From positions 11,687,001-11,751,000 of the forward strand of contig JAITYX010000002.1 in assembly GCA_021018815.1 (NCBI GenBank): a DNA stretch of 64,000 bases, in the 5' to 3' direction. This DNA comes from Talinum fruticosum (lineage: Eukaryota; Streptophyta; Magnoliopsida; Caryophyllales; Talinaceae). The position numbers and the translations under genes are program-made. Shown here in pieces: positions 47,511 through 58,811 of the stretch. A model generated the notes under the pieces. It did not search any database. It saw only the letters and a program-made list of their open reading frames with translations, and was not told where the DNA came from. Each line of letters begins with the position of its first letter. Within the stretch, counting starts at the first letter, position 1.

Positions 47511-48640
47511 GCAAGTGGACAAAGATTGTATGCGGTTCTACTATTCAAGCCAGTACTATCATGTAATCTTAAGTTATATCTCAGTTTATTATTATCCAGA
47601 TTTTCTCTATAATAAAGGCGACAAAGTTTATCAAATATTTGAGTTTGAATTCTGCTTACATTACTTTAGCATCTCTTGACCAAACTAAGCAATAACGAAT
47701 TCAACAGTCATTAGCCAGATGATTCTCCGTTGGTGACTAGGGTATTTGTGATGTCGAAATTAAACAAACGAGCATAGAGGATCTGCACGAAGTCATCAAA
47801 ACCAGGCAGATCTACAAGATGAGAATAGGGACCGAAAAAGACCAAATGCAAGGACAGCCGTGATAAGCTAGGTCTTGAGGGGAGACCAGCTTGTGTCGCC
47901 ACTGAAGAATCCTACAGCCAGTGTTGTACTGACCTTCCCTCTATGTTCAACTGATCTGTACAATTTGTGGTCAAATGCATCGACGCTGGCTCCTAATCTC
48001 ACCAACTCGAGCATTAAATTTCCACATTCTAGAAGGAAGATTATTCTAAGGGGATGGTAGCCGCCATCAACATTTGTGAAACAAAGTAAAAGAGGAACCT
48101 GTTTTTTACAAAGATCGTGCTAATAAGTTGAAAGTGCTTGCAAAACAACTTCGATAAACTATATTTTGAATTCTTTTTACAATTAAAAAGCAGTTTTGGA
48201 AAATAACATCACTTTTTACAGCCACGTAGCATCCCCTTTGGACTGTTTCTATTATGAGTAACAAAAATCAATGCTCTAATAAATTATTAACTGCTTTGAT
48301 CGATATGGTTAGATATTGTTATCAAAAGGTGGGGGTTGATAAATTATTTCCAAAAAGCTAGAGGAGGTAAAAATGAATTATCTCTTTTTCAGTCAAACAA
48401 ACAAGTCAGTTGGCTGGCTTTCAGCCTTCTGCATGTCCTGATCACTTGCTGAGTGGACCATGCATGTCCCTACTACGAGCCTTCCAAGCAGTAGACGATA
48501 AAATTAAAGTCTTTATGCTCTGAAATTTCTTTGGAAGAAAGAATTTTATTGTTGCACAAACCCTATAATTAATACATAGGTTCATTAAAAAAAAAAACAG
48601 AAATCTGAGCAAATCCTATGTGTATACTGATTCAGAAGGC
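47511..48640. other. Intergenic with an unassigned minus-strand ORF-like stretch
   Basis: On the minus strand, 48060-47711 contains two adjoining open frames (including ELVRLGASVDAFDHKLYRSV and DLPGFDDFVQILYARLF). They read like fragments of one protein with a frameshift between them. I cannot assign a family. The rest has no coding signal. Confidence 0.25.
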
Positions 48641-50254
48641 ATGGAATGTTTGGGTTCTTGCCTGAACTTGGTTCCTTGCTTGGTAGGTTGCATCTCCAAG
48701 AATTCAAATGTCGTTGCTGAGCTTGAGAGCAATCTGAAAGTTTTAGGAGGTGAAATCGAGGAGCTGAAAGATATTCGCGAAGAAGTAACCAAAAAGGTGG
48801 AGAAAGCGGAGCAGCAGCGAGTTGGACATAGAAGGAGAGCAGTGAAAGGGTGGATTGAAAGAGCAAAAGAGTTGGAGGAAGATGCTACTAAGCTGCTGCA
48901 AAGAGGTAAACGCAGAGTCCTAAGGAAATGTCTTTGGGGAAAATGTCCCAGGAACTGTTATGCTAGCTACAGGATGGCAGGGAAAGTGGAGAAGATGCTT
49001 GTTCGGGTCAAGGACGCGAAGAGCAAGGGATGCTTTGAGGATTTAGTGGATAAGTTCCCCTATTCTTTGGTGGAGGCGAGGCCTCTGGGAACCACTATTG
49101 GTCTAGACTCCACGTTTCAGGAGGCTTGGACCTGGTTAACCAATAATATTGACGATAGCAATATTGGCATTCTTGGATTGTTTGGGATGGCTGGAGTTGG
49201 CAAAACTACCCTCATGACCATGATCAATAACGAATTCAGCAATCGGCTGGATGATTCTACGTTAGTGATTTGGGTAACAGTGTCAAAACAAACCAATGAA
49301 GCGGATTTGCAGGACATCATTCGAAACCGGGTGAATCTGCAAGATGAGAATTGGGGCCATAGAAGACCAGAAGAAAGGACCGCCAAAATATGCCAGTTCT
49401 TAAGGGGACAGCAGTTTGTGCTGTTCCTAGATGATTTATGGGAGCCACTTGATCTTAGACATGTGGGGATTCCTGTCCCAGGTCAAGACATGAACCACGG
49501 CAAGATCATCTTTACAACTCGATCCCAAGAAGTTTGTGGCCAAATGGATGCCCAGAAGACCATTGAAGTCACCTGTTTAGCTCCACCTGAAGCCAATACC
49601 CTATTCAATAGCAAGGTTGGGGAGAAAACATTGAATTCCCATCCAGATATAAAACCACTTGCGGAGAAAATGGCCAAAAAATGTGGCGGATTACCCATTG
49701 CCCTCATCAACATCGGACGAGCTATGTCAGGCAAGAAAGACCCTCAGGAATGGCAGAGGGCAATACAAGTCTTCTTCCAGTCTCATTCAAAGTTTCCAGG
49801 TATGAGATCCCGCATATACTCTCAGCTGAGGTCGAGTTATGACAGTCTGAATGACGAGACAATCAAACGATGTTTTCTATATTGTGCCTTCTTCCCTAAG
49901 CAGCAAGATATCAACGAGAAAGACTTGGTAAACCATTGGATTAAAGAGGGTTTTATATATGAATATGGTGATATAAATGATGCAGAGAACCAGGGGTTTG
50001 TCATCATGCAAAGTCTGAGGAGTGCCTGCCTGTTGGAGATAGGCGAACACAGGTCTAGTGTTAAAATGCACCCTATGGTTCGGGATATGGCTCTGTGGAT
50101 AGCTTGCCAAGAAGGGAAGAAATGGGACGCATCTGGTCATCATCAACACAGTACAATTGTGGTGCACAGAAAACGCAGGACATTCACCTGTTTTTATGAT
50201 GCCTCCTCCATTCACTGCCATCAAGGAACATCTAAACCCGCCATCCAATTCTAA
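48641..50254 (+). CDS. CC-NB-ARC protein without LRR (NLR copy 4), open frame
   Basis: The only member of the cluster whose CC-NB-ARC is one uninterrupted frame. Start ATG 48641 (MECLGSCLNLVPCLVGC); an in-frame GTG lies at 48620 but ATG is more credible. The coiled coil (VAELESNLKVLGGEIEELKD) is followed by P-loop GMAGVGKTT, kinase-2 FVLFLDDLWEPLDL, KIIFTTRS, GLPIALINIG and CFLYCAFFPK. The MHD position reads MHP (50066-50074). After ALWIACQEGKKWD a unique His/Arg-rich tail of about 40 residues leads to the stop at 50252-50254. No LRR is encoded downstream. It could be a functional truncated NLR (CN type) or a young pseudogene. Confidence 0.82.
   Translation: MECLGSCLNLVPCLVGCISKNSNVVAELESNLKVLGGEIEELKDIREEVTKKVEKAEQQRVGHRRRAVKGWIERAKELEEDATKLLQRGKRRVLRKCLWGKCPRNCYASYRMAGKVEKMLVRVKDAKSKGCFEDLVDKFPYSLVEARPLGTTIGLDSTFQEAWTWLTNNIDDSNIGILGLFGMAGVGKTTLMTMINNEFSNRLDDSTLVIWVTVSKQTNEADLQDIIRNRVNLQDENWGHRRPEERTAKICQFLRGQQFVLFLDDLWEPLDLRHVGIPVPGQDMNHGKIIFTTRSQEVCGQMDAQKTIEVTCLAPPEANTLFNSKVGEKTLNSHPDIKPLAEKMAKKCGGLPIALINIGRAMSGKKDPQEWQRAIQVFFQSHSKFPGMRSRIYSQLRSSYDSLNDETIKRCFLYCAFFPKQQDINEKDLVNHWIKEGFIYEYGDINDAENQGFVIMQSLRSACLLEIGEHRSSVKMHPMVRDMALWIACQEGKKWDASGHHQHSTIVVHRKRRTFTCFYDASSIHCHQGTSKPAIQF
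49183..49205 (+). promoter_or_regulatory. Possible miR482/miR2118 target site over the P-loop codons
   Basis: The P-loop coding stretch (GGGATGGCTGG followed by AGTTGGCAAAA) resembles the known site for the miR482/2118 family, which triggers phased siRNAs from plant NLR transcripts. Inferred from codon-level similarity only; no degradome evidence is available. Confidence 0.3.
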
Positions 50255-51120
50255 CCCCGCATTCTCTTCACTTGCAAGACTATAAATTGTTGTGGGTAGT
50301 TTATGCAAATTAGTGAGACCGTTCAAGTTGGGATTCCTCTTTTTTTTTTTTTTTTTTTGGGTGTTCAAATAGTTAGAAAGGTTGTACAATATAATGGGGG
50401 AAGAAGTTTCTCCAACCTCGAGACCTAATGTATTCATGATCTCAATGCTGACCATTAAGTCAAGACGTCGTTGGTTCAACTTAGGATTACATTAGATCAC
50501 TGCTTTCTTCGATTATTCAATTTGTGTTCCTTAATCCTTTACGTTTTCCCCTGTCTCCCGCCGATGAGAATGCCTAGTTGGATGAAGTTCACAGAAAGAA
50601 CGATTGTCTATAAATCAAGCTCTTATAATGTGATTAATCTGTCAAAATTAAGCGCATGTGATCGAAACTGTTGCTAATTTAAACTTAAATGAGCAAAATG
50701 GTATAAATCCCAAACTTATTTAACTTATTTTAAACCAACCTTATTTTTCACCTCATTTGTAAATAAACAAATAAATAAATAATCAACAAGCTCATTTTAA
50801 CATTGTTTCTTACGACAAATTAAGAGGGAGGACAATGTGACTTTCATTCAACCCCAAATCGACTTCCGAGAACTCAGCAAGAAACTTCCTATTATTAGTC
50901 TAACCTTGACTTGATCAGTCAGTCAATCAGGGGAATGGTCAAAAAGTCTTTCATATAGTTCCTCAAGTTCTGCTCGTCATTTGTTCAAATCATCTCCACA
51001 GTGATTAAACCCTAATCTTTTATCAGTAAACAGCTACCAAGTCTGATTTTTCCTTTTTTGGGGGGTGTGCGCAAGAGGACTGAGCCAAGTCAAGAGTTGA
51101 TAGCGACTGAAACTCTGAAC
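50255..51120. other. Intergenic
   Basis: A poly(T) run lies at 50340-50358. No LRR-coding sequence was found here, which supports true loss of the LRR in copy 4. Confidence 0.4.
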
Positions 51121-51124
51121 GCAA

Positions 51125-51830
51125 TCATGGAAATTGGTACATTTATGTGGAGTTGCATTTCCGGGCGTATAGATAGCGTTTTCAGTTTTGACAACAATGT
51201 TGACTCTGTATGATGTGCAAATGTTGAGTTGGAATCATGATTAGAAGAAATAACACGGATGGAGCCCCAGCAGCTGGGACGATGTAAGAGTGGCTGGAAA
51301 GACGGTTCCAGAGAACAAAGGTATGTCTGCGGGAAGACACCAATTGGGTATTGCAAAGCGTTCAACTGAAGAGCGGAACCAATTCCAAGAGGTGCAGGCC
51401 ATACATGGCTGCCTAGCAAGAGCTTGGCGCAAAGGTGAAGAAAATGCTAGTCAAACTCAAGGAACTACTGAGCGAGGTTGAGCACTTTTGAGGCTCTACT
51501 TAAGCCAATGTCCTATCTTTGGTAAAGAAAGATATCCTGAAGACACTGGGATTAGGAGGGATTTTCAGAGGGCTTGGAAGTGGATAAACGATTATAATAT
51601 TAGGATTATTGGGCTGTATGGGATCTGAGGTGTCGGGAAAACTACCTGTTGGCAAAGATCAATGATGAGCTCTGCAGCAATTGCAAGTGGCTGGTGATTT
51701 GGGTGGGGGCGAAACGAGTTACAGTGGAGGGCGTGCAAGAAGTCATCAGGATCCGGATAAATCTGAAAAATGAGAATCGGGTGCAAAAAGGAGCATTTGA
51801 GAAGGTTACGGTGTGGTAGGCCAGTTCTCG
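51125..51830 (+). pseudogene. NLR fragment (copy 5), CC to P-loop region
   Basis: A degenerate relic. Near 51555-51830 the plus strand encodes FQRAWKWINDYNIRIIGLYG, a stop (TGA), then GVGKTT and, after a frame change, LLAKINDEL, WLVIWVGAKRVTVEGVQEVI and RIRINLKNENR. These are the blocks around the P-loop and RNBS-A of the neighbouring copies. The upstream part is similar to the CC region but has several stops. Everything after RNBS-A is missing. Confidence 0.75.
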
Positions 51831-52131
51831 GAGACAAAGCAGATTGTGGTAGCAAGATTGCCTTGTTCCTCCTCAGACACTCAGAAATACTCGAGTTTTT
51901 TCTCCATAACCTAGCTCTTCACATCAACTTCCTTGCCTCATTTTCTCAGCAACAAAATCACAAAACATCTACGCCTAACAAAGGCAGATGATTTAACAAC
52001 TAAACAAATGATAACAGAAATATCACATATTTTCAAGTGTGAACAAGACGCTCAAATAATAATCCAAAATTTTCTCTTTAAAGGCAATCAACCTCCCAAG
52101 AAGTCTAAAGAAAGGCCTAATTCATCCTACT
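51831..52131. other. Intergenic and eS12 3' UTR
   Basis: No gene recognised; the part next to 52131 is the 3' UTR of the minus-strand eS12 gene. Confidence 0.4.
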
Positions 52132-53220
<1,089 letters not shown>

Positions 53221-54030
53221 TGTGTAATTGCACGCAGATCTTCTCTTATCCTGCAAATGAGGAGAAAGATTAAAAATGCAAATCAATCTCAGTTTCAAAT
53301 AACAAAACTATAGTTGTTCCGCAAATTGTCCACTCAGAAAACATTAACTATGAGCATTGTAAAATTTATCACTTTCTAAACAAATCATTTTGGATTCAAA
53401 TCACCTTCTCTGAAAGAACAAAAATTCCATATAATAATCCTTTCAAAAAGGTCCAATTTTTTTCAGGACAACCTGACAACAAAATTCACCAAAGTTTACA
53501 CTTCAATCTGAATTCAGTTTAAATTCAGAGACCATTGTGCAAATTAGCCAAAGAAAAGAAAAACCATAACTGATGGATAACACATAGGTAAAACACAAGG
53601 ACACGCCAAGATCATCATCATTCTTTGTACCCATTTAAAATGGTTTTGAACATAACTAATAGCTATAGGTTCCCAGAAAAAAAAAAAAATTAACATCAAG
53701 CCAAGTCTAATTCAGCTATCAGACTATCCTCAACAATCAATTTAACACTCATCGAAACGAAACTTGATTAACAAAAGACAACAAATCTAGCTGTGGCGCA
53801 CAAACTACAGCGCAAAGTTTCCAACACAATTCAAGAGTTACATTTTTCTCCGTTAAATCAGTAATGTTACACGTACAAACACAAAATTATCAAAATTGGA
53901 CATATAAAATGGAAAAGATTAACCAAAAAAAAAAAAAAACAGTGACGCCATAACATAGTGCACTGTAAAGCTAAGGAATCGCACAGCGGAGAGAAACCCT
54001 AATTTGGCAAACAAGCAATCAGGAGACGCA

Positions 54031-54047
54031 GAGAGAGAGAGAGAGAG
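54031..54047. repeat. (GA)n microsatellite in eS12 first intron
   Basis: GA repeat on the plus strand, CT repeat on the gene strand, directly downstream of the first-intron donor. CT repeats near the start of transcription are common in plant housekeeping genes. Confidence 0.85.
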
Positions 54048-54164
54048 TATACCTCGAACTTGAAGAGTGAAGACGCTGAGCTCTGGAGGCGCAGGACAAA
54101 ACCAAAATGTGGGAGCCGAAGAAATTCCGCGGAACGTAATTAACGCTCAAAAGGTCCAACCCTT

Positions 54165-54302
54165 TTTTTATATATCACAAAACCCTAACCCTGTGTCAAC
54201 ATTACTTACTTTTTTTTTTTTTTTTTTTTGACCCTTTGGTCCATTTAGCTTTGCGGGGTCCATCGGGCTGATTAACCCATTGCAAGTGCAGTTATTGGGC
54301 CT
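54165..54302 (-). promoter_or_regulatory. eS12 promoter: TATA-like, telo-box and site II motif
   Basis: On the gene strand a TATATAAA-like box lies at about 54168-54175. AAACCCTAA (telo-box) is at 54180-54188, with another telo-box at about 53994-54002 near the first exon. The site II motif TGGGCC is at 54296-54301. Telo-box plus site II is the established signature of plant ribosomal-protein promoters, bound by telo-box factors and TCP proteins. Confidence 0.65.
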
Positions 54303-55294
54303 AAATCTTAAAACACACGGTATAAGAATATTTCACCTAGAAAAGGTACTTAAGACCCAAAATAATTTTTTTAAGATAAATTTATTTAAAAAAAGAACAT
54401 AGGGAAAGAATTATTTATTCAACAAATTATTAACTAATTTAAAGTTAGTCCAATCCAAAGCGAAAATCAAATTGAACCAAATCTTAGTGATTTGAACTTG
54501 ACTCCAACCTAAAGCCGACCCAAGTAACATATTTATCAAGTCTAAATGTCTAACTATTGTTATTGCTATTCTCCAAAAAAAAAAAAAACTATTATTATTG
54601 CTAGGATTTATGGGTTACTAGTGTTTACTCAAAAGCCCAAATATTTATTCAAAAATAAAACATGAAAAGTTTATTATTATTTTTTTAATAAATTTATAGG
54701 GCTTCATATATTATTTTTAAAAAAAAAACTTAGGGAAGAAGGTATTGGAGAATTGGGGGTGATAATGAGAGAGAAATTGGCATACACATGGTTTAGATCA
54801 AGAATATTTATATCAATGTTGAAGTAGTCAGTGACTCTATTCCCACCTTTTCCCTCAAGTTTGGTTCTATTATTCTTATTTGAGGAAATTTAAAGGACAG
54901 GGGTTCTATTTATTGATAAAAAAAAAAAAAGGATACCTATATCAATCAAGGCTTCCCTTTTTTTTGGGTTGAGATCGATCAAGGCTTTGTAAATGTAGCC
55001 AATCTCCTTGTTTAAGGTAATGTGTCAGGCAACAAATGTTTTCTTTGTAATGATAAGTACAAGAAACATTAGGTAGTTCTTCTCTCTATGATTCTATCTA
55101 AATTGTCATCAAACATTATACATGTAAGCTCTTGGGAAGGAGAGGATGTAAAGGTAACTATAGATCTTAAAACACATCTTAATTTGACAATACAATTAGC
55201 TGCCATATTATCCTCTCTATAAACATGATTAATTGAATAATAAGAGAATAATGAAAGTTTAATTCATAAAACAAATATGTAACAATGCCATCAA
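54303..55294. other. Intergenic, AT-rich
   Basis: No gene recognised. Several poly(A)/poly(T) runs. Confidence 0.45.
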
Positions 55295-55749
55295 TAGAGT
55301 TGCACATGTTATGACTATGGTAGGCTCAGGCTCGGCACAGCTTATATTTTAGCTCAACTTGGGCTCAACTTGACGTTCACCGAACTTTTGAAGTTTAGGC
55401 TCGGAGATCGCTCAGGTTGGACTCAAGCTTGGCTCAGCTCGGCTTGTTTTTTTATTCGCTAAAAAATGTTTCTAAATTCAAGCCTACAATAGAAGTTAAA
55501 TTATATATTTTTATATTAGATTAAAAAGATAAAGGTTTGAACGAAACTTTTATGATTTTAATGGTAATTGTAGACTATCCACACAAGTATTTTTAGCAAA
55601 AAAATGAACTACTTAGCCTAAATCAAGCCGAACCTAGCCTTGTTAAGGTCGAGTTTTACTCGAGCTCGATTTGACTAAAGTCCGAGCCGAACTTTGACCG
55701 AGCCGAGCCCGAGTGCTCGACAAGGTAGTTCGATTCCTTTACAACCCTA
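55295..55749. mobile_element. MITE-like element with imperfect inverted ends
   Basis: The left end starts TAGAGTTGCACA; the complement of the right end starts TAGGGTTGTAAA. Both continue to a GGCTCGGC block about 30 bases in, so the inverted ends extend some 50 bp. The body is rich in GAGCTCGG and AGCTCGGC words typical of a common plant nonautonomous DNA element. Length is about 455 bp. I found no clear target duplication; hAT type is a guess. Confidence 0.5.
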
Positions 55750-55771
55750 GTTATGTCTATTGATTGTTGTA

Positions 55772-56180
55772 TACCACATAATTTAGTCCTATCTCGAATC
55801 TGGTACAAAAGTTTAACATAAATTAATTTAGACAAGCACAGTGTTATTCATTTGACCCTAAATGAGAAAGCAATCTCATTTTTAAGGTATCAAATCAACG
55901 GATATGTAACGACATTATCATTATAATTGTGTACGTTACATTTTTAACGGTCATTGTAGACCACATAGTCTAGTCATGTTTGCAGTACCATAAAGGAGCG
56001 TAACGGAAAATACTTAGTCAATCACAATTGACAATCATTTGACCCTTAATGAAAAAACAATCTCGGTATTTAAGGTAAAGTATCAACAAATATGTAACGG
56101 CGTCGTCGTTAAAACTAACGTACGTTACGTTTTTTGTTCTATATATACCACATAGTGAATCATATTTGCAGAGTACAGTG
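55772..56180. repeat. 187-bp diverged tandem repeat (two units plus partial third)
   Basis: The word (T/G)ACCACATA recurs at 55772, 55959 and 56146, exactly 187 bases apart. Between these points the same order of motifs returns: TCATTTGACCC, ATGAnAAAnCAATCTC, ATTTTTAAGGTA-like, ATATGTAACG and GTACGTTAC. Identity between units is moderate, so the duplication is old. The third unit stops soon after a TATA box at 56140. Confidence 0.8.
56140..56147 (+). promoter_or_regulatory. TATA box in front of a possible small gene
   Basis: TATATATA at the border of the last 187-bp unit, about 30 bases before a plausible transcript start near 56172. It would drive the candidate small-protein transcript downstream. 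Confidence 0.4.
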
Positions 56181-57114
56181 GAGAAGTTCCTCCTTACACA
56201 TTTTGCTTCTTGCATGTACTCTCAACACCATAGATATATGCATCAAGGCTCCATCGATCTACCCTGTGGTTTTGAGTTGGGCATACAGCAAACTCTAATC
56301 ACCAACTGTGAGTATCATTGACACACACTTGATTGTCTTATTTGTGTATATTTAGGTCCTTCTGTTTTTCATATCAAGATTTCTGTACTTCTGATATAAG
56401 GTATTGCCAAAAAATAAATAAAAAAATAAAGGCTAAACCACATGCCAAGTCAATCTGATTAGTTTATGTATGCTTTTGCCATTAAAATTTTCATTTGCAA
56501 TTTTTATTTATTTATTTATTTGTTATTCCAATAAGATGTTGGCTGTTGGTCAACTTAATTGGTCATATTAAAATTCGGCGATATTGGTCCATACTAATAT
56601 ATGGATCTTATTAATGTAACCGTGGTTTGATTCAATCTAATTTAAGCAAAAGTATGTTGATTATTGTTATTTATTTTTTTAAGATAAATTTTTAAACTGA
56701 TAAAGATAGTTGTCCTAATTTAACCAAAACTCGGAATTACTAAACCCTATTACAAAATTAGATTCAAGATTCCAGCAAAGATTAAGATACTAGTCAAATA
56801 ACAACCAGGTTATTAGATTTAATAGTTTAAGCATCTCATTTTTTTTATTTATTTCTTGAAAATTGAATGTTGATCCAGAAAACGCCCACATCATACTCAT
56901 TTTTCATTGACAAATCATTTGGCCATGCTGTAACTACAGCCGTACAGTTCTTGATCTTGTGGGTGTACTTATCTAGTGGATAAAATTAGTGCATATTCAG
57001 ATAATCTATGTAGCCTAAGATCTAAAGTCAGTTGAAATATCGTTTGTCTCTTTTGCAGAATTATTTCATCATATGGCTTGCAGAATCAATTAAACCCTGA
57101 TCTAGACACAAGAG

Positions 57115-57591
57115 ATGCAACAACAGCAATATGGGACTAGATTTTCCTGTCATGAATCTACCTCAAAAATTCGATCCGTCCCTGCACAACGGGAGGATGA
57201 GCAGAAAAGGGTTGAGACTCTTTTAACCACGGTATAGTCCTGATACGACTTTAAGCAGTTTTGATTTCTTTGCCATCTTCACAACTTAATTGCTTGCGTA
57301 ACTAAATTTAAAAGTTGAACTAATTAATTATATGTTCTGATATTTATTTTAATAAATACTCTTTTTTTTGCAATTCTAATAAATAGTTTTCGATTTATGC
57401 CAAATAATATTATTTGATGTTAACACATTAATAATAATGGAGTTTTACAATTATTTGCGGTTTATTGTATGATAATGGTGTCCGTTTGAGTGAAAGAAAT
57501 CTAATTAAAAAACAAACAGGACGAAGTGGAAACTGGGAGTCTTCTTGCCCAGAGAAGGCTAATAAACTATATGAGAGAAGTTCAATATTAA
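57115..57591 (+). CDS. Candidate small protein of 62 residues, two coding exons
   Basis: Coding exon 57115-57231 starts with ATG (MQQQQYGTRFSC) and ends at ACG|GTATAG. It follows an acceptor at 57058 (TTTTGCAG). Exon 57520-57591 follows ACAG and stays in phase to TAA (DEVETGSLLAQRRLINYMRE). An upstream leader exon would end at the strong donor ACT|GTGAGT at 56306 and would carry a short ORF from 56238 (MHQGSIDLPCGFELGIQQ). The charged, signal-free protein matches no family I know. Support is splice logic and phase only; it could be a noncoding transcript. Confidence 0.35.
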
Positions 57592-58811
57592 TCATCTACA
57601 CAGTATTTCTCGTCGAATATAAAATTATAGAGAGAGAGAGGGGGGCTAACAACTTTTTTCCCGCCAAAACATCTTTTTAAAAAAAATATATTGGGCAGGG
57701 TAACATTTTATTTTTACGATAATTTTTTACAATACGTATTAAATTTTTATCATGTCAAAAATGAAGTATAATTTTAGTGGGAATTTTTATCTACATTACT
57801 AAATTTATTCATCCATTTATTTTAATGTGAGAACAATGTAACATTACATTACATAATATTTTGATATATGTCTTTATATCATTGCTTATGTTTTAAAATA
57901 ATTTTATTCTTATATTTTTATTAGAAGAAAGTTATGAAGATGTGTTTACCTATCAAATTGACGAAATTCGAATAAATATCTTACCAAACATGAGCAAAAT
58001 GACAATTCTTTTACGTAAAAATTGTCTATCTTATATTAAGTGTTTTATATTTTATTATCTATTCCTAATAAAATTTAGAATAAAGGAGATTTACTTATCT
58101 TAGACTATAAATTTTCTTGGTTTTGCCATTTTTAGAGACTCACTGTCCTTACAATTATCAGATTTGCAAAACTCTGAACTGACGGGTCAAGCATGATGGC
58201 ATAGCTAGTGTGTTCATTCATTTAACCATCATCATCAAAGAGCTGAAGCCTGAAATGGAAAAAAATAAGGAAATCCTCCTGATTATTTACCAAAAATTCC
58301 AATTATAGGTGAAATTTGATTATAAGCAGGAAAAACCCAGAAAGCAGGATAAAGTCCACTGATTTACAGTGTCAACAAACCAAATAGCCTAAAACCCACA
58401 ACCTTATTCACCCCCCTCCTAAAACCCTTTTTTCCCCCTTCTCGGAACGGCCAAGGCTCCCTGTGGAGGGAGGGACTGAGGGAGGGTGGAGGGAGAGGAG
58501 TGTGAACAGCATCTGTTTGGATTTCAATCCATTAATTACAAAAAGTTGATAAATTTGGTGAAAAATCCGTGCTGACCCTTTGCATGGTTTCCATTTTTCT
58601 GCCAATCCCAAATGAAACCCCAATTTTCTGCCTATAAAACCCATACCCACATTATGATCTACTGTATTCTTTTCTGGGTTGGGTTGATCTGCATTGTTTT
58701 TCTCTGTCTTCTTGTCAATTTCAAGGGATTCTTCTCCTTGTTTCAAGGGTCAGTTTTTCTCCCTCCTGGGCTTGTTTAAGGGTTCTGTAGAAATTTCTAG
58801 CAATTACAGAC
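57592..58811. other. Intergenic, upstream of the PDS5-like gene
   Basis: AT-rich up to about 58200, then the likely promoter and leader of the PDS5-like gene, with a G-rich stretch on the plus strand near 58450-58500. No coding region recognised. Confidence 0.45.

Noticed and set aside
49877..50479. 200-codon open frame on the minus strand across NLR copy 4
   Set aside because: It is antisense to the conserved RNBS-D and MHD region, shows no domain, and runs through a poly(T) tract as a lysine run. It is a shadow of the real gene.
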